A DNA stretch of 64,000 nucleotides, from contig NZ_JAIQDB010000001.1 in the NCBI RefSeq assembly GCF_020037475.1, positions 310,001 through 374,000 on the forward strand, read 5' to 3'. Positions 51,838 through 63,163 of the stretch are shown one piece after another. Origin of the DNA: Sutcliffiella deserti (lineage in GTDB: Bacteria > Bacillota > Bacilli > Bacillales > Bacillaceae_I). Position 1 is the first letter of the stretch; each line of letters begins with the position of its first letter. Both the position numbers and the translations under genes were made by a program. Below the pieces are notes generated by a model, which saw only the letters and a program-made list of their open reading frames with translations, did no database searches and was not told the DNA's origin.

Positions 51838-53799
51838 TTAATCAAGATCATCATAGTTTATCGTAACAGACTCCACTTTTTCTCCATCAACAAAAACTTC
51901 ATATTTAGCTTGTTGTTTATATGGAACAGTTATCGTGAATTCTGTAATAAGATCATCTGTAATAATATAGGTTTCTTCTGGAGATTCCATATTATTATTT
52001 AAGTCTTCTATATAAAGTTCAACTTTTTGTTCGACACCTTCTTCTGACGGTTCATATGTCACTTCAAGCGGAATATCAACTACTTTATCTTCTGGTTGAG
52101 GTCCTTTTGAAACAATCAACTTGATCGTAGCACCCTTTTTCACTTGAGAATCCGGTGCAGGATCTTGTTTAATTATATTTCCAGCAGATACGTCCGGGCT
52201 GTATTCCTCCACGGTTTCAATCTCAATGCCCAGTGTAGCCAGATGTCTTTGAGCGAATTCTAACGAAGAACCCTGGTAGTTATCCAAAGAAATTGGACTT
52301 GAACCTTTTGAAACCACAAAGGTAATAACAGTTTCATCAGGGATAACCAAATCACCTGGAGAAGGATCTTGTCTAATAATAGTCCCTTCAGGATCGTCCT
52401 CAGAAAAAATCTCATCCACCACTTCATAATCTTTGTAATTCTCTAAGTTCACTCTATTTATAGCATCATTAATTTGAAGCGAAGTATAATCTTCCACTTC
52501 TATAGGTTCTTTTCCTGCACTTCGGTAAATCGTGATCTCTGAGCCTTCTTTTCTAACCTTACCAGCCTCTGGCCAGGTTCTAATTACATGACCTTGTTCG
52601 ATGTCTTCACTCGGTTCGTCTTCTGTCGCCGTTATAATAAAGCCAGTGGTGGTTAGTTCTTCAACAGCAGCATCATACTCCATATTTGTAACATCCGGTA
52701 CTGTAATGTCTTGAGGTAACAGAATTGGTGGAAGGATCGTAAATGCCGCAGCTATTCCCCCTATTAGCAGAAATAAAAATATAAATACAGCAACAAGCCA
52801 TTTTTTCTTTTTCTTTTTTGGAGGTTCTTTTTCCTCAGGATTTTTTGTATCTACAGGCCTGTGATCTGCACCAGATTCCTTCATAAGATGCTTGGATAGA
52901 TCCCCCTTAATGATAGGAATTGCTTTTGTTGCCTCTTCATCATTATCAGGAATGACGAACTTAGGTTCGTCTATTCTATTCGGGTTAAGTACAGTCTCCA
53001 AGTCTTCCGAGATTTCTTCCACACTTTCGTAGCGATGAAATGGATCCTTCGCCATTGATTTTAATACAACATTCTCAAGGCTTTGTGGGATCGCTGGATT
53101 CCATCTTTTTGGAGATGGCGTTTCGGACTGAAGATGTTTTAAAGCAATTGAAACGGCAGATTCGCCTGAAAAAGGTAACCTCCCAGTTAGCATTTCAAAC
53201 ATAACAATTCCTAATGCATAAACATCCGATTTTTTGGTCGCTAAGCTTCCTCTGGCTTGTTCGGGTGATAAATAGTGCACCGAACCTAAGAGGGAGTTAG
53301 TCTGTGTTATCGTGGTAGAACTTAAAGCCATCGCAATTCCAAAATCTGTTACTTTAATTGTGCCATAATCGTCTATTAAAATATTCTGTGGTTTTATATC
53401 CCTGTGGATAATACCATTTTCATGCGCGTGGGCAATCGCTGATGTTAGCTGTTTCATTATTTCCACAGTGTTATACTGCTCTATTGGAGCATACTGCTGG
53501 ATATATTGCTTTAATGTTTTACCTGAAACATGTTCCATCACGATATAATAAATGTCTTCTTCTTCCCCAATATCATAAATACTGACAATATTCGGGTGAT
53601 CTAAACTAGTTGCAGATTGTGCTTCTCTTCTAAAGCGGCGTATAAATTCTTCGTCATTTGCAAAATCTAGACGTAGTACCTTTACCGCTACATCACGGTC
53701 TAATATCACATCATGTGCAAGGTAGACATTTGCCATTCCACCGCCGCCAATGACTTCACGGATTTTATATCGCCCGTTTAATCTTTTGCCAATTAACAA
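51838..53799 (-). CDS. prkC: PASTA-domain serine/threonine kinase PrkC
   Basis: Membrane kinase that senses muropeptides and controls germination and cell wall processes. Kinase domain: GGGGMANVYLAHD, the Lys in AVKVL, HRDIKPQN, DFGIA, SPEQARG. A Lys-rich stretch precedes one membrane helix at about 340-362 (WLVAVFIFLFLLIGGIAAAF). Outside are three PASTA repeats (about 370-570) and a C-terminal Ig-like segment. The start is TTG at 53799, which gives MLIGKR as in B. subtilis and has GGGTGA upstream; a GTG three codons earlier is inside that site. 653 residues. Confidence 0.97.
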   Translation of the reverse strand: MLIGKRLNGRYKIREVIGGGGMANVYLAHDVILDRDVAVKVLRLDFANDEEFIRRFRREAQSATSLDHPNIVSIYDIGEEEDIYYIVMEHVSGKTLKQYIQQYAPIEQYNTVEIMKQLTSAIAHAHENGIIHRDIKPQNILIDDYGTIKVTDFGIAMALSSTTITQTNSLLGSVHYLSPEQARGSLATKKSDVYALGIVMFEMLTGRLPFSGESAVSIALKHLQSETPSPKRWNPAIPQSLENVVLKSMAKDPFHRYESVEEISEDLETVLNPNRIDEPKFVIPDNDEEATKAIPIIKGDLSKHLMKESGADHRPVDTKNPEEKEPPKKKKKKWLVAVFIFLFLLIGGIAAAFTILPPILLPQDITVPDVTNMEYDAAVEELTTTGFIITATEDEPSEDIEQGHVIRTWPEAGKVRKEGSEITIYRSAGKEPIEVEDYTSLQINDAINRVNLENYKDYEVVDEIFSEDDPEGTIIRQDPSPGDLVIPDETVITFVVSKGSSPISLDNYQGSSLEFAQRHLATLGIEIETVEEYSPDVSAGNIIKQDPAPDSQVKKGATIKLIVSKGPQPEDKVVDIPLEVTYEPSEEGVEQKVELYIEDLNNNMESPEETYIITDDLITEFTITVPYKQQAKYEVFVDGEKVESVTINYDDLD

Positions 53800-53804
53800 A
53801 AATA

Positions 53805-54560
53805 TCACCCACTCTCGTCTTCGGTGACAGATAATTCCAAAATGGCAACTGTGATGTTATCTTCTCCGCCATACTGATTTGCTCGATCGATTAACTCTTT
53901 AGCTTTTGCAGATAATGGCGCTTTACCTTTAGCTAATACATCCACTAATTCGGTTGCATACACTTTGTTACTTAACCCATCTGAACAAAGTAAAAGATAG
54001 CCTGCATCATCATATGTAATAGTTTTCAAATCAACTTTAACGGTATTTTCTGTCCCTAATGCTTGTAGTATTACATTTTTTCTAGGATGATGTTCTGCAT
54101 CCTCTTTCGATATTTGGCCGCTTTTCACTAACTCATTAACAAAAGTTTGGTCCTCAGTAAGTTGTTTCGCTTCCCCGTTTGTAATGAGATAGATTCTGCT
54201 ATCCCCTACATGGGCAATCGTAATAAAAGAATCTCCAAGTATAGCCGCAACAATCGTTGTTCCCATCCCTTGGCATTCCTTGTGTTTATTTGCATGCTCA
54301 AATAAATGTTGGTTGATATGGTTTATATAAGTCTTAAACCAAACTTCTGCAGGCTCAGGAGAAGAGACATTTTCTGACTCCTCCCACATTGCCTTAATGT
54401 GTGAAACAGCTTTCTCACTGGCAACATCACCAGCTTGATGCCCCCCCATTCCATCACAAACAACCGCTAATACGGTTCCATCTTTATTAACAAAAATTCC
54501 CCCGTTGTCTTCATTATGCGAACGAACTCTCCCTTTATCTGTTAAAAAGACCTTCAACAC
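53805..54560 (-). CDS. prpC: PP2C-type protein phosphatase PrpC
   Basis: Manganese-dependent phosphatase that reverses PrkC phosphorylation. PP2C motifs: SHNEDNGGIF, AVVCDGMGGHQAGDVAS, AHVGDSRIYL, LLLCSDGLSNKV and GGEDNITVAIL. The start is GTG at 54560 by alignment with the B. subtilis N-terminus; a TTG one codon later has slightly better spacing from GAGGTG. The frame's far upstream codon would overlap rlmN. The stop is 6 bp from the prkC start, so phosphatase and kinase are coupled. Confidence 0.96.
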   Translation of the reverse strand: MLKVFLTDKGRVRSHNEDNGGIFVNKDGTVLAVVCDGMGGHQAGDVASEKAVSHIKAMWEESENVSSPEPAEVWFKTYINHINQHLFEHANKHKECQGMGTTIVAAILGDSFITIAHVGDSRIYLITNGEAKQLTEDQTFVNELVKSGQISKEDAEHHPRKNVILQALGTENTVKVDLKTITYDDAGYLLLCSDGLSNKVYATELVDVLAKGKAPLSAKAKELIDRANQYGGEDNITVAILELSVTEDESG

Positions 54561-54562
54561 TG

Positions 54563-55654
54563 TCACCTCGTCTCTTCTTTTCGCTCCTTCGCACGCAGTT
54601 GGCCACATGCAGCATCAATATCATGCCCTTGCTCACGACGTACTGTTACATTAACACCTAGATCTTTTAAGGTTTTTTCAAATAAGTTTATTTGTTCCTT
54701 TGGTGTTCTTACGTAATCACGTTCCGGTACATAATTTACTGGAATGAGATTTATATGACACTTTATACCTTTTACAAGCTTGGCCAATTCTTCGGCATGC
54801 TCTACTTGATCATTTACTCCACCAAACAAGCCATATTCAAAGCTTACTCTTCTACCTGTTTTCTTTATATAATAATGAATAGATTCCATCAGATCAGGAA
54901 GTTTATATGCTTTGTTTATTGGCATAAGTCGGGAACGTATTTCCGTGTTTGGAGCATGCAGGGAAATTGCAAAATTAATCTGCATATTTTCATCCGCGAA
55001 TTTATAAATCTTCGGAATAATACCACTTGTAGAAACAGTAATATGTCTAGCACCAATGTTAAGAGCTTGATCATGGTTAATGATTTTCAGGAAGCTTAAC
55101 ATTTCATCATAGTTATCAAAAGGTTCTCCAATACCCATGATCACAACATGACTGACGCGTTCTTCTAGCTCATCAACCGCTTGCTGTACTTTAACGACTT
55201 GTGCTACGATTTCTCCCGCTTCTAGATTACGTTTTAACCCGCCTAGTGTAGATGCACAGAATGTACAACCAATCCGGCATCCTACCTGAGTGGTCACACA
55301 TACAGAGTTTCCATATTCATGTTTCATTAGTACCGTTTCAATGGAATAACCGTCATGTAGTTCAAATAAAAACTTCATTGTCCCATCTGCTGACGTTTGT
55401 TGGACAATCGTCTTGAGCGTAGTTATGGTGTAGGTTTCTTCCAATTTATCACGTAGAGATTTTGATAAGTTGGACATTTCTTCAAAGGTTGTTACTCTTT
55501 TCTTGTAAAGCCATTCAAAAATTTGGGTTGTCCTGAATTTCTTTTCTCCAATACTAATTAACCATGCTTCAAGTTCATGCATTTGAAGAGAATAGATGGA
55601 TGGTTTACTTGTTGTTGCTTCTTTTTTACTCACGGATGTTGTTTTTTGTTCCAT
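54563..55654 (-). CDS. rlmN: 23S rRNA/tRNA (adenine-C2)-methyltransferase RlmN
   Basis: Radical SAM enzyme that methylates A2503 of 23S rRNA and A37 of some tRNAs. The cluster motif is [10 protein letters not shown] (CxxxCxxC, about 128-137), followed by GEIVAQV and [14 protein letters not shown]. The second methyl-carrying Cys is in DAACGQL near the end. 363 residues, same as B. subtilis. AGGTGC precedes the ATG; 2 bp separate it from rsmB. Confidence 0.97.
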   Translation of the reverse strand: MEQKTTSVSKKEATTSKPSIYSLQMHELEAWLISIGEKKFRTTQIFEWLYKKRVTTFEEMSNLSKSLRDKLEETYTITTLKTIVQQTSADGTMKFLFELHDGYSIETVLMKHEYGNSVCVTTQVGCRIGCTFCASTLGGLKRNLEAGEIVAQVVKVQQAVDELEERVSHVVIMGIGEPFDNYDEMLSFLKIINHDQALNIGARHITVSTSGIIPKIYKFADENMQINFAISLHAPNTEIRSRLMPINKAYKLPDLMESIHYYIKKTGRRVSFEYGLFGGVNDQVEHAEELAKLVKGIKCHINLIPVNYVPERDYVRTPKEQINLFEKTLKDLGVNVTVRREQGHDIDAACGQLRAKERKEETR

Positions 55655-55656
55655 CT

Positions 55657-56997
55657 TTATAGCACCTGCCTTTTTAGTCTAACAATAAAAAATCCATCTG
55701 TACCAAAATAGTGTGGCAAGAGCTGGAGCATCCCATCTTTTATATAGGTCTCCAGACTAGCTGGCAATAAATCTTTTATGTTGAAATCTATCTTATAGTC
55801 TGGGTTATTTTCTAAGAAAGCTTTTACAACTTCTGTATTTTCTTCTTTATCAATTGTACATGTACTATACACTAAAGTTCCACCTTTTTTTACTAAAGGT
55901 GCAACTTGTTCTAAGATCGATAACTGAACCGAGGCTAACTGTTTCACATCCTCCATAGTTTTCGTGAACTTTAAATCCGGTTTTCTACGAATTACTCCAA
56001 AACCGGAGCATGGGGCATCAACCAGTACCCTATCAAATTGTTCTATTTCAAAAACTTCCTGTGCTTTTCGGCTATCTAACGTCTGCACTTTAATATTGGG
56101 AAGATTTAGTCGCGTTGCTTGTTCTTTTATTAACCTGATTTTATGCTCGTGTAAATCTGTTGAAAAAACTGTCCCTGTACCCTTTAAAAGTTCTGCAATA
56201 TGAGTGGATTTTCCTCCAGGGGCTGCACAACTATCAAAAACAGTATCTCCTTCTGTTACACCCAATGTTCTTGCAACAAGCATGGAGCTTTCGTCTTGAA
56301 TTGTAATGTACCCATTTTTATATGCATTTGAAAATGCCAGGTTGCCTTTGTTGGATACGATGCTATCTTCAGCAAGATCTCCCTTGTCCACATCAAAACC
56401 TTGAGTTCTCAGCATGGAAATCACTTCTTCAACTGTGGCCTTTGCTGTATTTACCCGAACGGTTTGACTTGGAGGAACAAGATTCATTTCACACATTCGT
56501 TCTGTATTTTCTACACCGTATTGTTCTATCCATTTTTCAACCAGCCAACGAGGATGGCTAGTCGCGATTGAGATTCTGTCCAAATCGTTTTCTAACTCTT
56601 CAAGGTTTGGTAAACCTTGACGTTGAATGGACCTTAGAACACCATTCACTACAGAAGCGACCCCTTTATGACCTTGCTTTTTAGCAATTTCCACCGCTTC
56701 AAAGATTGCTGCTCTCTCGGGAACCTTATCAAGATAAACCATTTGGTATAGTGTTAAACGAAGCAATACCCTTACCCAATCCTGCAGTTTCTTTTGTTTC
56801 TCCAAATATGGTGTCAAATAATAATCTAACGTCATGGAGCGTTGGATAGTTCCATACACCATTTCGGTAAAAAGACCGGCATCTTTTTTGCTTAACTTTC
56901 CGGAATCCAAATAATTGTTTATAAGTAAATTACTATAGGCTTGCTTTTTTTCAATATTCAGTAGCGCTTCTAAAGCAAGTTCTCTCACGTTTTTCAT
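55657..56997 (-). CDS. rsmB: 16S rRNA (cytosine-967-C5)-methyltransferase RsmB
   Basis: SAM-dependent m5C methyltransferase. N-terminal NusB-like RNA-binding domain (about 1-140), then the Rossmann domain with [18 protein letters not shown], the [16 protein letters not shown] motif carrying one catalytic Cys, and the second Cys in VYSTCTI. 446 residues. CTAGGAGA precedes the ATG. It directly follows fmt. Confidence 0.97.
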   Translation of the reverse strand: MKNVRELALEALLNIEKKQAYSNLLINNYLDSGKLSKKDAGLFTEMVYGTIQRSMTLDYYLTPYLEKQKKLQDWVRVLLRLTLYQMVYLDKVPERAAIFEAVEIAKKQGHKGVASVVNGVLRSIQRQGLPNLEELENDLDRISIATSHPRWLVEKWIEQYGVENTERMCEMNLVPPSQTVRVNTAKATVEEVISMLRTQGFDVDKGDLAEDSIVSNKGNLAFSNAYKNGYITIQDESSMLVARTLGVTEGDTVFDSCAAPGGKSTHIAELLKGTGTVFSTDLHEHKIRLIKEQATRLNLPNIKVQTLDSRKAQEVFEIEQFDRVLVDAPCSGFGVIRRKPDLKFTKTMEDVKQLASVQLSILEQVAPLVKKGGTLVYSTCTIDKEENTEVVKAFLENNPDYKIDFNIKDLLPASLETYIKDGMLQLLPHYFGTDGFFIVRLKRQVL

Positions 56998-56998
56998 T

Positions 56999-57943
56999 TT
57001 ATTCTCCTAGCTTTGTGCCCTCGGATAATGAAGCTCCTGCACCATTTAAAAATTGTGTTCCAGTCATTCTTTTTTTACCGGCAAGTTGAAGGTCGGTAAT
57101 TTTAATACTTATAGTATTACCAGTTTTCACAAGGAATCCATCTTCTTCTTTTCCAATAATCGTCCCTGGCGATGCAGTGCTATCCTTCTCAACCTTTTCA
57201 CCCCACCAAACCTTCATTACTTGTCCTTCTAAATTAGTATAAGCAACCGGCCATGGATGTAAGCCCCTAATTTGGTTATAGATTTCTTCTCCGGTTTTGT
57301 TCCAATCGATCTTTTCCTGTTCTCTTTTAATATTGCCAGCAAATGTAGCATCATCTGAAATTTGCTTAATAGGTGTAAGTTTTCCTTCAAATAATAGCGG
57401 AAGTGTTTGGGATAGCAATAACGAACCTGCCTCACTTAATTTATTATGAAGAGATCCCACATGATCCTTTTCGGTAATATTTACTTCCACTTGCGTTAAA
57501 ATGTCTCCTGCATCTAGTTTCTCCACCATATACATAATCGTCACGCCTGTTTTCTTTTCTCCTTGCATAATAGCATAGTGAATTGGCGCCCCACCTCTTA
57601 GTTTTGGTAATAGAGAAGCATGGACATTTATACATCCATATTTGGGTGAATCCAACAGAGGGTTCGGTAGAATCTGTCCGAAAGCTGCCGTCACAATAAG
57701 ATCAGGCTTTAAAGAAGTGATTTTTTCGTATTCCGACTTTTCTCTTATCTTTTCCGGCTGAAATACAGGTATTCCATGTTTTTCTGCTTCTATTTTAACA
57801 GGAGGTGCCGTTAATACTTTTTTTCGCCCTTTTGGTCGATCCGGCTGAGTCACCACTGCGATAACCTCATAGCCATCTTGGATTATCTGTTGAAGAACTG
57901 GGACAGCAAAATCAGGTGTCCCCATAAACACTATTCGTTTCAT
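56999..57943 (-). CDS. fmt: methionyl-tRNA formyltransferase
   Basis: Formylates initiator Met-tRNA. N-terminal catalytic domain with [33 protein letters not shown] (the HxSLLPxxRG signature) and DAGDILTQ, then the C-terminal OB-like domain. The ATG at 57943 (MKRIVFMGT) has AAGGGTGA upstream; the frame's GTG three codons earlier is in that site. 314 residues. It starts 5 bp after def, its functional partner. Confidence 0.98.
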   Translation of the reverse strand: MKRIVFMGTPDFAVPVLQQIIQDGYEVIAVVTQPDRPKGRKKVLTAPPVKIEAEKHGIPVFQPEKIREKSEYEKITSLKPDLIVTAAFGQILPNPLLDSPKYGCINVHASLLPKLRGGAPIHYAIMQGEKKTGVTIMYMVEKLDAGDILTQVEVNITEKDHVGSLHNKLSEAGSLLLSQTLPLLFEGKLTPIKQISDDATFAGNIKREQEKIDWNKTGEEIYNQIRGLHPWPVAYTNLEGQVMKVWWGEKVEKDSTASPGTIIGKEEDGFLVKTGNTISIKITDLQLAGKKRMTGTQFLNGAGASLSEGTKLGE

Positions 57944-57948
57944 ATAAA

Positions 57949-58422
57949 TCACCCTTCTAACTCTTCTTCTTCTAAATAGTTCAAGACTTTAGATGTAAAT
58001 AAAACTCCATTTAAATGATCAATTTCGTGCTGTATGGCCCGTGCAAGAAAACCAGTGGCCTCTGCCTCATACCATTTTCCTTTACGGTTTTGGGCACGAA
58101 CTTTCACGTAATACGAGCGTCTAACTTCCCCATATAACCCTGGAAAACTTAGACATCCTTCTGGTCCAATCTGCTCTCCGTCCTCCACTATTATTTCAGG
58201 ATTAATAAGTTCGATTTTCCCTTTTCGCTCATCCACTTCTACAATAGCGATTTGTTTCGCTATCCCAATTTGTGGGGCAGCAAGACCAACTCCATCTGCT
58301 TCTACCATGGTTTCGTACATACTATTCAATAACTGGTTAAGTTTTTTATCAAAGGTAATAACTGTTTCGCATTTTTGTTCCAGCACTGTTGCCGGGTACT
58401 CTACAATCTTTAAAATTGACAA
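57949..58422 (-). CDS. def: peptide deformylase
   Basis: Removes the formyl group from nascent proteins. The three motifs are present: [10 protein letters not shown] (about 42-51), EGCLSFP with the metal-binding Cys, and QHEIDHLNG with the two His and the catalytic Glu. I use a TTG start at 58422 ([14 protein letters not shown]), 8 bases after GGAGG; the ATG at 58437 overlaps that GGAGG and has no site of its own. 157 residues. It follows priA. Confidence 0.94.
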   Translation of the reverse strand: MSILKIVEYPATVLEQKCETVITFDKKLNQLLNSMYETMVEADGVGLAAPQIGIAKQIAIVEVDERKGKIELINPEIIVEDGEQIGPEGCLSFPGLYGEVRRSYYVKVRAQNRKGKWYEAEATGFLARAIQHEIDHLNGVLFTSKVLNYLEEEELEG

Positions 58423-58440
58423 TTTCTCTTCCTCCATCCA

Positions 58441-60849
58441 TTACATTAACATGTAAGGGTTCAAATCTATATGAATGGAAAGTTTTTCCTGATCCATTTG
58501 TGCTTGGTATTTTTCCACGATTGTTTTTAACGCTTCATGGAGATTAGGTTCTTTTTTATATTTAACGATACATTGATACCTGTATTTATCTTTAATACGC
58601 GCAATAGGGGAAGATACAGGCCCTAATATAACCGCTTCTTTAGACAATTGCATTCCAAGAAAATTAGTGATTTTTTCTGTTACATCGACTACTTTAGTTA
58701 GCTCCTGATGTGTAACGGTAACAAGAGCCAGATAATAAAAAGGCGGATATTGATGTGCTTTCCTTAGTTGCATTTCTTTTTGATAAAAAGAGAGGTAATC
58801 ATGGGTACTTGCTAATTCTACACTATAATGCTCTGGGCTGTAAGTTTGAATGACTACTTCTCCTGCGAGTAGGTGTCTACCTGCCCGCCCACTCACTTGT
58901 GTAAGCAACTGAAAAGTTTTTTCTGAGGATCGAAAGTCCGGGATGTTAAGCATCGTATCCGCTGTAAGCACTCCTACTAGTGTCACCATTGGAAAATCAA
59001 GACCTTTGGCAATCATTTGGGTTCCTAATAAGATATCTGCCTTTTGATCTCCAAATTGTTGTAGAAGCTTTTCGTGGGAGCCTTTTTTGGATGTTGTATC
59101 AACATCCATTCTTATTACTCGGGCATCAGGTATTAGTTTTGTCAGTTCTTCCTCCACCTTTTGTGTTCCGGTTCCAAAAAAACGAAAATGTTCACTATCG
59201 CAGGAAGGACATGTCTCGTGAACTTTTTCTTCATACCCACAATAATGGCACTTTAAATTATTGGAAATACGATGATAGGTTAAGGAAATATCACAGTGAG
59301 GACATTCAACAACATAGCCGCAATCTCGACACATAACAAAAGAAGAATAGCCACGTTTGTTAAGAAAAAGAACAGACTGTTCTCCTTTATCTAAGCGGAT
59401 GTGGAGCTTTTCTAGGAGGTCCCTTGAGAACATGGAACGGTTTCCCTCTCTAAGTTCTTCTCTCATATCTACAATTTCAACTTTTGGCATTCCTTGGTCG
59501 CTCATCCTCTTATCCATGGTTAAAAGTTGGTATACTCCTTTGGATGCTCTTGCGAACGTTTCAAGTGACGGAGTAGCACTTCCTAACACTACCGGACATT
59601 GATGATATTTTCCTCTTTGAATTGCGATGTCCCTTGCATGATAGCGAGGGGTATCTTCCTGCTTGTAGCTTGTTTCATGTTCTTCATCAATAATGATAAT
59701 ACCGATATTTTCAAATGGAGCAAAAATAGCAGATCTTGCCCCTACAACAACTTTCACTTCTTTACGATGTATTTTTCGCCACTCGTCATATTTTTCACCC
59801 ATACCCAACCCGCTGTGCATAACAGCTACATCCGATCCGAATCTGGATTTGAAGCGGTTTACCATTTGCGGTGTTAACGATATTTCCGGGACTAGAACAA
59901 TCGCTTCTTTTCCTTTTTTTAATACAGCATCAACCGCTTGCATATAAACTTCCGTTTTCCCACTTCCTGTGACACCAAACATAACATATCCATCATGTTT
60001 ACCCTTTTCAATAGAGTGGAGAATTGGAGAAATGGTTGCTTGTTGCTGTGGTGTTAAGGCTAGATTTTCTGATTGTTTAAAGCTTCTGTTTTCATAAGGA
60101 TCTCGATAGATTTCTTCGTCTGCTTCCTGTAGCAATCTCATTTTCACCAACGCGCTAATGGCACTCGTTCCAATTTGCAATTCTTCTAACAGATTCTTTT
60201 TAACAGCCTGTTCTCTTTTAGTAGCAATAAAATAATCGAGAAGCTTATGTTGAGCTGCAGCACGGTTTGAGAGCTGATCCTTCGCCTTTATAAGTTCTTC
60301 CTGCGAACGGTTAGGACGAACAATGCGTATAGTTTTTTTTGATAGCTTATCTTTTACCTCATAGTAAACTTCTAAAACATTATCCTCTATTAACTGCTTG
60401 ATTAATTTAAAATGACCGGTTCCTTCTATATCACCAAAACGAACCCTATTTGAATTTTGGAAAAATAATGCCAGCTCAGCAGGAACAAGTTCCAGATTCT
60501 TGGCAATAAGCCATTTTTCGTACTTTGCCTTTAAAGCAGCAGGCAGCATTGCTTGAAAAGCAGAAATGGTAAAGCATAAAGTATGATCCCTAACCCAGCC
60601 TGCCAGTAAAAGGAGCTCCTTAGTTAAAATCGGTGTTATATCAATTAATGAGGATATTTTTTTTGTCTTGTTTACTGAAGTTGTATTTTTGATACTAACA
60701 ACAAAGCCCTGAATATGCCGAGGACCAAAGGGCACAATCACTCTCATTCCCGGTTGAAGGAACCCTTCCCATTTTTCAGGGATTTCATAATCAAATGCAC
60801 GATCCGTCTGCTTCGCCGGTACATCTACTATGACACTTGCGTAAGTCAT
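58441..60849 (-). CDS. priA: primosomal replication restart helicase PriA
   Basis: 3'-5' helicase that reloads the replisome at forks. The N-terminal DNA-binding domain begins ASVIVDVPAKQTDRAFDYEI. Helicase motifs: GVTGSGKTEVYM (I), IIDEEHETSYKQ (II), LGSATPSLE (III). A zinc-binding region lies between (CRDCGYVVECPHC, then CHYCGY and CPSC). 802 residues. The ATG overlaps the coaBC stop (ATGA). Confidence 0.98.
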   Translation of the reverse strand: MTYASVIVDVPAKQTDRAFDYEIPEKWEGFLQPGMRVIVPFGPRHIQGFVVSIKNTTSVNKTKKISSLIDITPILTKELLLLAGWVRDHTLCFTISAFQAMLPAALKAKYEKWLIAKNLELVPAELALFFQNSNRVRFGDIEGTGHFKLIKQLIEDNVLEVYYEVKDKLSKKTIRIVRPNRSQEELIKAKDQLSNRAAAQHKLLDYFIATKREQAVKKNLLEELQIGTSAISALVKMRLLQEADEEIYRDPYENRSFKQSENLALTPQQQATISPILHSIEKGKHDGYVMFGVTGSGKTEVYMQAVDAVLKKGKEAIVLVPEISLTPQMVNRFKSRFGSDVAVMHSGLGMGEKYDEWRKIHRKEVKVVVGARSAIFAPFENIGIIIIDEEHETSYKQEDTPRYHARDIAIQRGKYHQCPVVLGSATPSLETFARASKGVYQLLTMDKRMSDQGMPKVEIVDMREELREGNRSMFSRDLLEKLHIRLDKGEQSVLFLNKRGYSSFVMCRDCGYVVECPHCDISLTYHRISNNLKCHYCGYEEKVHETCPSCDSEHFRFFGTGTQKVEEELTKLIPDARVIRMDVDTTSKKGSHEKLLQQFGDQKADILLGTQMIAKGLDFPMVTLVGVLTADTMLNIPDFRSSEKTFQLLTQVSGRAGRHLLAGEVVIQTYSPEHYSVELASTHDYLSFYQKEMQLRKAHQYPPFYYLALVTVTHQELTKVVDVTEKITNFLGMQLSKEAVILGPVSSPIARIKDKYRYQCIVKYKKEPNLHEALKTIVEKYQAQMDQEKLSIHIDLNPYMLM

Positions 60850-62063
60850 GCCTTACCCTCTATGTATGAAGCTATTTCCTGTAATAATGCTGCCGCTACC
60901 TCTCTTTTAGTCATCAACGGGAGCTTTCTGTTTGTCTCATCTTTGCGGTATATCGTCACAATGTTGGTATCTGTTCCAAAACCTGCTCCAGCCACTGTTA
61001 CGTCATTTGCCACAATGTAATCAAGGTTTTTTTTCTTGAGTTTATTTAAAGCATATTCTTTTACGTTATTTGTTTCTGCTGCAAACCCCACAAGAATCTG
61101 TTGCGTTTTTCTTTCTCCCAACTCTTTCAGAATATCTTGCGTGCGCTCCATTTCTATTGCCTGATCTCCAGCTTGTTTTTTTATTTTAATTTCTGAAACA
61201 TTTTTAGGACGATAGTCAGCAACAGCTGCTGATTTGATTACAACTTCACATTGATCGTAATTTTCTAATACAACATCATACATTTCCTTAGCAGACTCAA
61301 CTCTTATCGTATGAACACCTTTCGGGCTTTGGAGGGAGGTAGGACCAGAAATTAAGGTAACATTTGCCCCAAACTCAGTTGCCACTTCTGCAATGGCGTA
61401 TCCCATTTTCCCAGTAGACTTGTTAGTGAAATATCGGACAGGATCTACCTTTTCGACAGTTGGACCTGCAGTTACTAGAATATTTATTCCTTTAAGAAGT
61501 TTAGGTTCTTTATTTTGTGTTGAAAAATAATTAATAATTGCACTCACTATCGCTTCTGGTTCTTCTAGTCGACCTTTTCCTACATAACCGCATGCTAAAA
61601 AGCCTTCACCAGGTTCAATAAAACGATAGCCATAGTCTGCTAAACGATTCATATTGTTTACAACAGCTGGATGACTAATCATATGAACATTCATTGCAGG
61701 TGCAATAAAGACAGGTGCAGTGGAAGCAAGAAGGGTTGTTGTTACCATGTCATCAGCTAATCCATTGGCCAATTTCCCAATTACATTTGCTGTTGCTGGT
61801 ACAACTAAAATTATGTCAGCCCAGTCTGCAAGGTCGATATGCGAAATTACAGAAGGGTTTTTTTCTTCAAATGTATCAGTAAACACTTCATTTCGTGATA
61901 AAGCTTGAAAAGATAATGGAGTTACAAATTTACAAGCGGATTGACTCATAATTACCTTAACTTCTGCCCCTTGTTGGACAAGTTTACTAGTAAGTGCAAC
62001 CGCTTTATAGACAGCAATACCACCAGTTACACATAAAAGGATTTTTTTATTTGTTAAAAGCAT
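60846..62063 (-). CDS. coaBC: bifunctional phosphopantothenoylcysteine decarboxylase/synthetase
   Basis: Two steps of coenzyme A synthesis. The N-terminal flavoprotein (CoaC) part has LCVTGGIAVYKAVALTSKL, APAMNVHM and the active-site Cys in FLACGYVGKGRLEEP; the C-terminal CoaB part starts near ILVTAGPTVEKVDPVRY and has KSAAVADYRPK. 405 residues. GTCGGGGGA precedes the ATG. Head of a long tightly packed set running down to thiN. Confidence 0.97.
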   Translation of the reverse strand: MLLTNKKILLCVTGGIAVYKAVALTSKLVQQGAEVKVIMSQSACKFVTPLSFQALSRNEVFTDTFEEKNPSVISHIDLADWADIILVVPATANVIGKLANGLADDMVTTTLLASTAPVFIAPAMNVHMISHPAVVNNMNRLADYGYRFIEPGEGFLACGYVGKGRLEEPEAIVSAIINYFSTQNKEPKLLKGINILVTAGPTVEKVDPVRYFTNKSTGKMGYAIAEVATEFGANVTLISGPTSLQSPKGVHTIRVESAKEMYDVVLENYDQCEVVIKSAAVADYRPKNVSEIKIKKQAGDQAIEMERTQDILKELGERKTQQILVGFAAETNNVKEYALNKLKKKNLDYIVANDVTVAGAGFGTDTNIVTIYRKDETNRKLPLMTKREVAAALLQEIASYIEGKA

Positions 62064-62117
62064 TTCACTATCCCCCGACTTTTCATTTAACTAGGCTCAT
62101 TACAACCTTAACTAGTA

Positions 62118-62259
62118 GGCTCTGTTAAAGTTGAGTGCTGATAATTGTGCTTTTTTTGACTCGGACTGAACCGGGTAGAAACGGGAAGCCATAGACCCCG
62201 CAAACTTTCTCTCGCCACACATGTCTATTTTGAAATTAACAGCGGTGTATAACACAGTC
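62118..62259 (+). repeat. degenerate intergenic repeat upstream of coaBC
   Basis: Starts GGCTCTGTTAAAG exactly as family A copy 1 (10584) and ends near TATAACACAGTC, a weak inverted partner. The interior differs from copy 1 (CATAGACCCCGCAAACTTTC, then TCTCGCCACACATGTC), so it is another subtype; similar blocks occur at 12183-12210. Lies between the rpoZ terminator and coaBC. Confidence 0.5.
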
Positions 62260-62265
62260 AACTAT

Positions 62266-62299
62266 TAAAAAAATAACAACCTATTTCTAGGTTGTTATT
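62266..62299 (-). terminator. intrinsic terminator of the gmk-rpoZ unit
   Basis: Minus strand: AATAACAACCTA, loop GAAA, TAGGTTGTTATT, then TTTTTAAT. A perfect 12-bp stem immediately after the rpoZ stop codon. Confidence 0.92.
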
Positions 62300-62300
62300 T

Positions 62301-62534
62301 TTACTTGTGATTAAGAATTCCTTCGCTTCTTTCAGCTGTTTTAATCGTTTTAGCTGATAATAAACCAGCATCAATTTCTTCTAACGCTTTTCCCACAAAT
62401 TTATAGGATACTGTTTCTTCTAGCATCTGATCGTTTACCACTTGGAGTTCACGGGCGCGTCTAGCAGACACCGTTACAAGGGTATATTTTGAATCAAGCT
62501 TTTGCATTAAGGAATCTATAGACGGATATAACAT
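62301..62534 (-). CDS. rpoZ: RNA polymerase omega subunit
   Basis: Small subunit that stabilises the beta-prime chain. The 77-residue product begins [31 protein letters not shown] (in part), typical of Bacillus omega (PSIDSLMxKxDSKYxLV). GGAGGCTGA precedes the ATG; the stop of gmk is 1 bp away. Followed by a strong terminator. Confidence 0.97.
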   Translation of the reverse strand: MLYPSIDSLMQKLDSKYTLVTVSARRARELQVVNDQMLEETVSYKFVGKALEEIDAGLLSAKTIKTAERSEGILNHK

Positions 62535-62535
62535 A

Positions 62536-63150
<615 letters not shown>

Positions 63151-63163
63151 CTATTGTTTATAC

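Noticed and set aside
52800-52830. run of AAA codons in prkC as a possible frameshift site
   Set aside because: The Lys-rich stretch is the normal juxtamembrane segment and the frame continues intact through the membrane helix and PASTA repeats.
62064-62265. riboswitch or attenuator upstream of coaBC
   Set aside because: The spacer is explained by a decayed intergenic repeat; I see no conserved riboswitch core or terminator/antiterminator pair.
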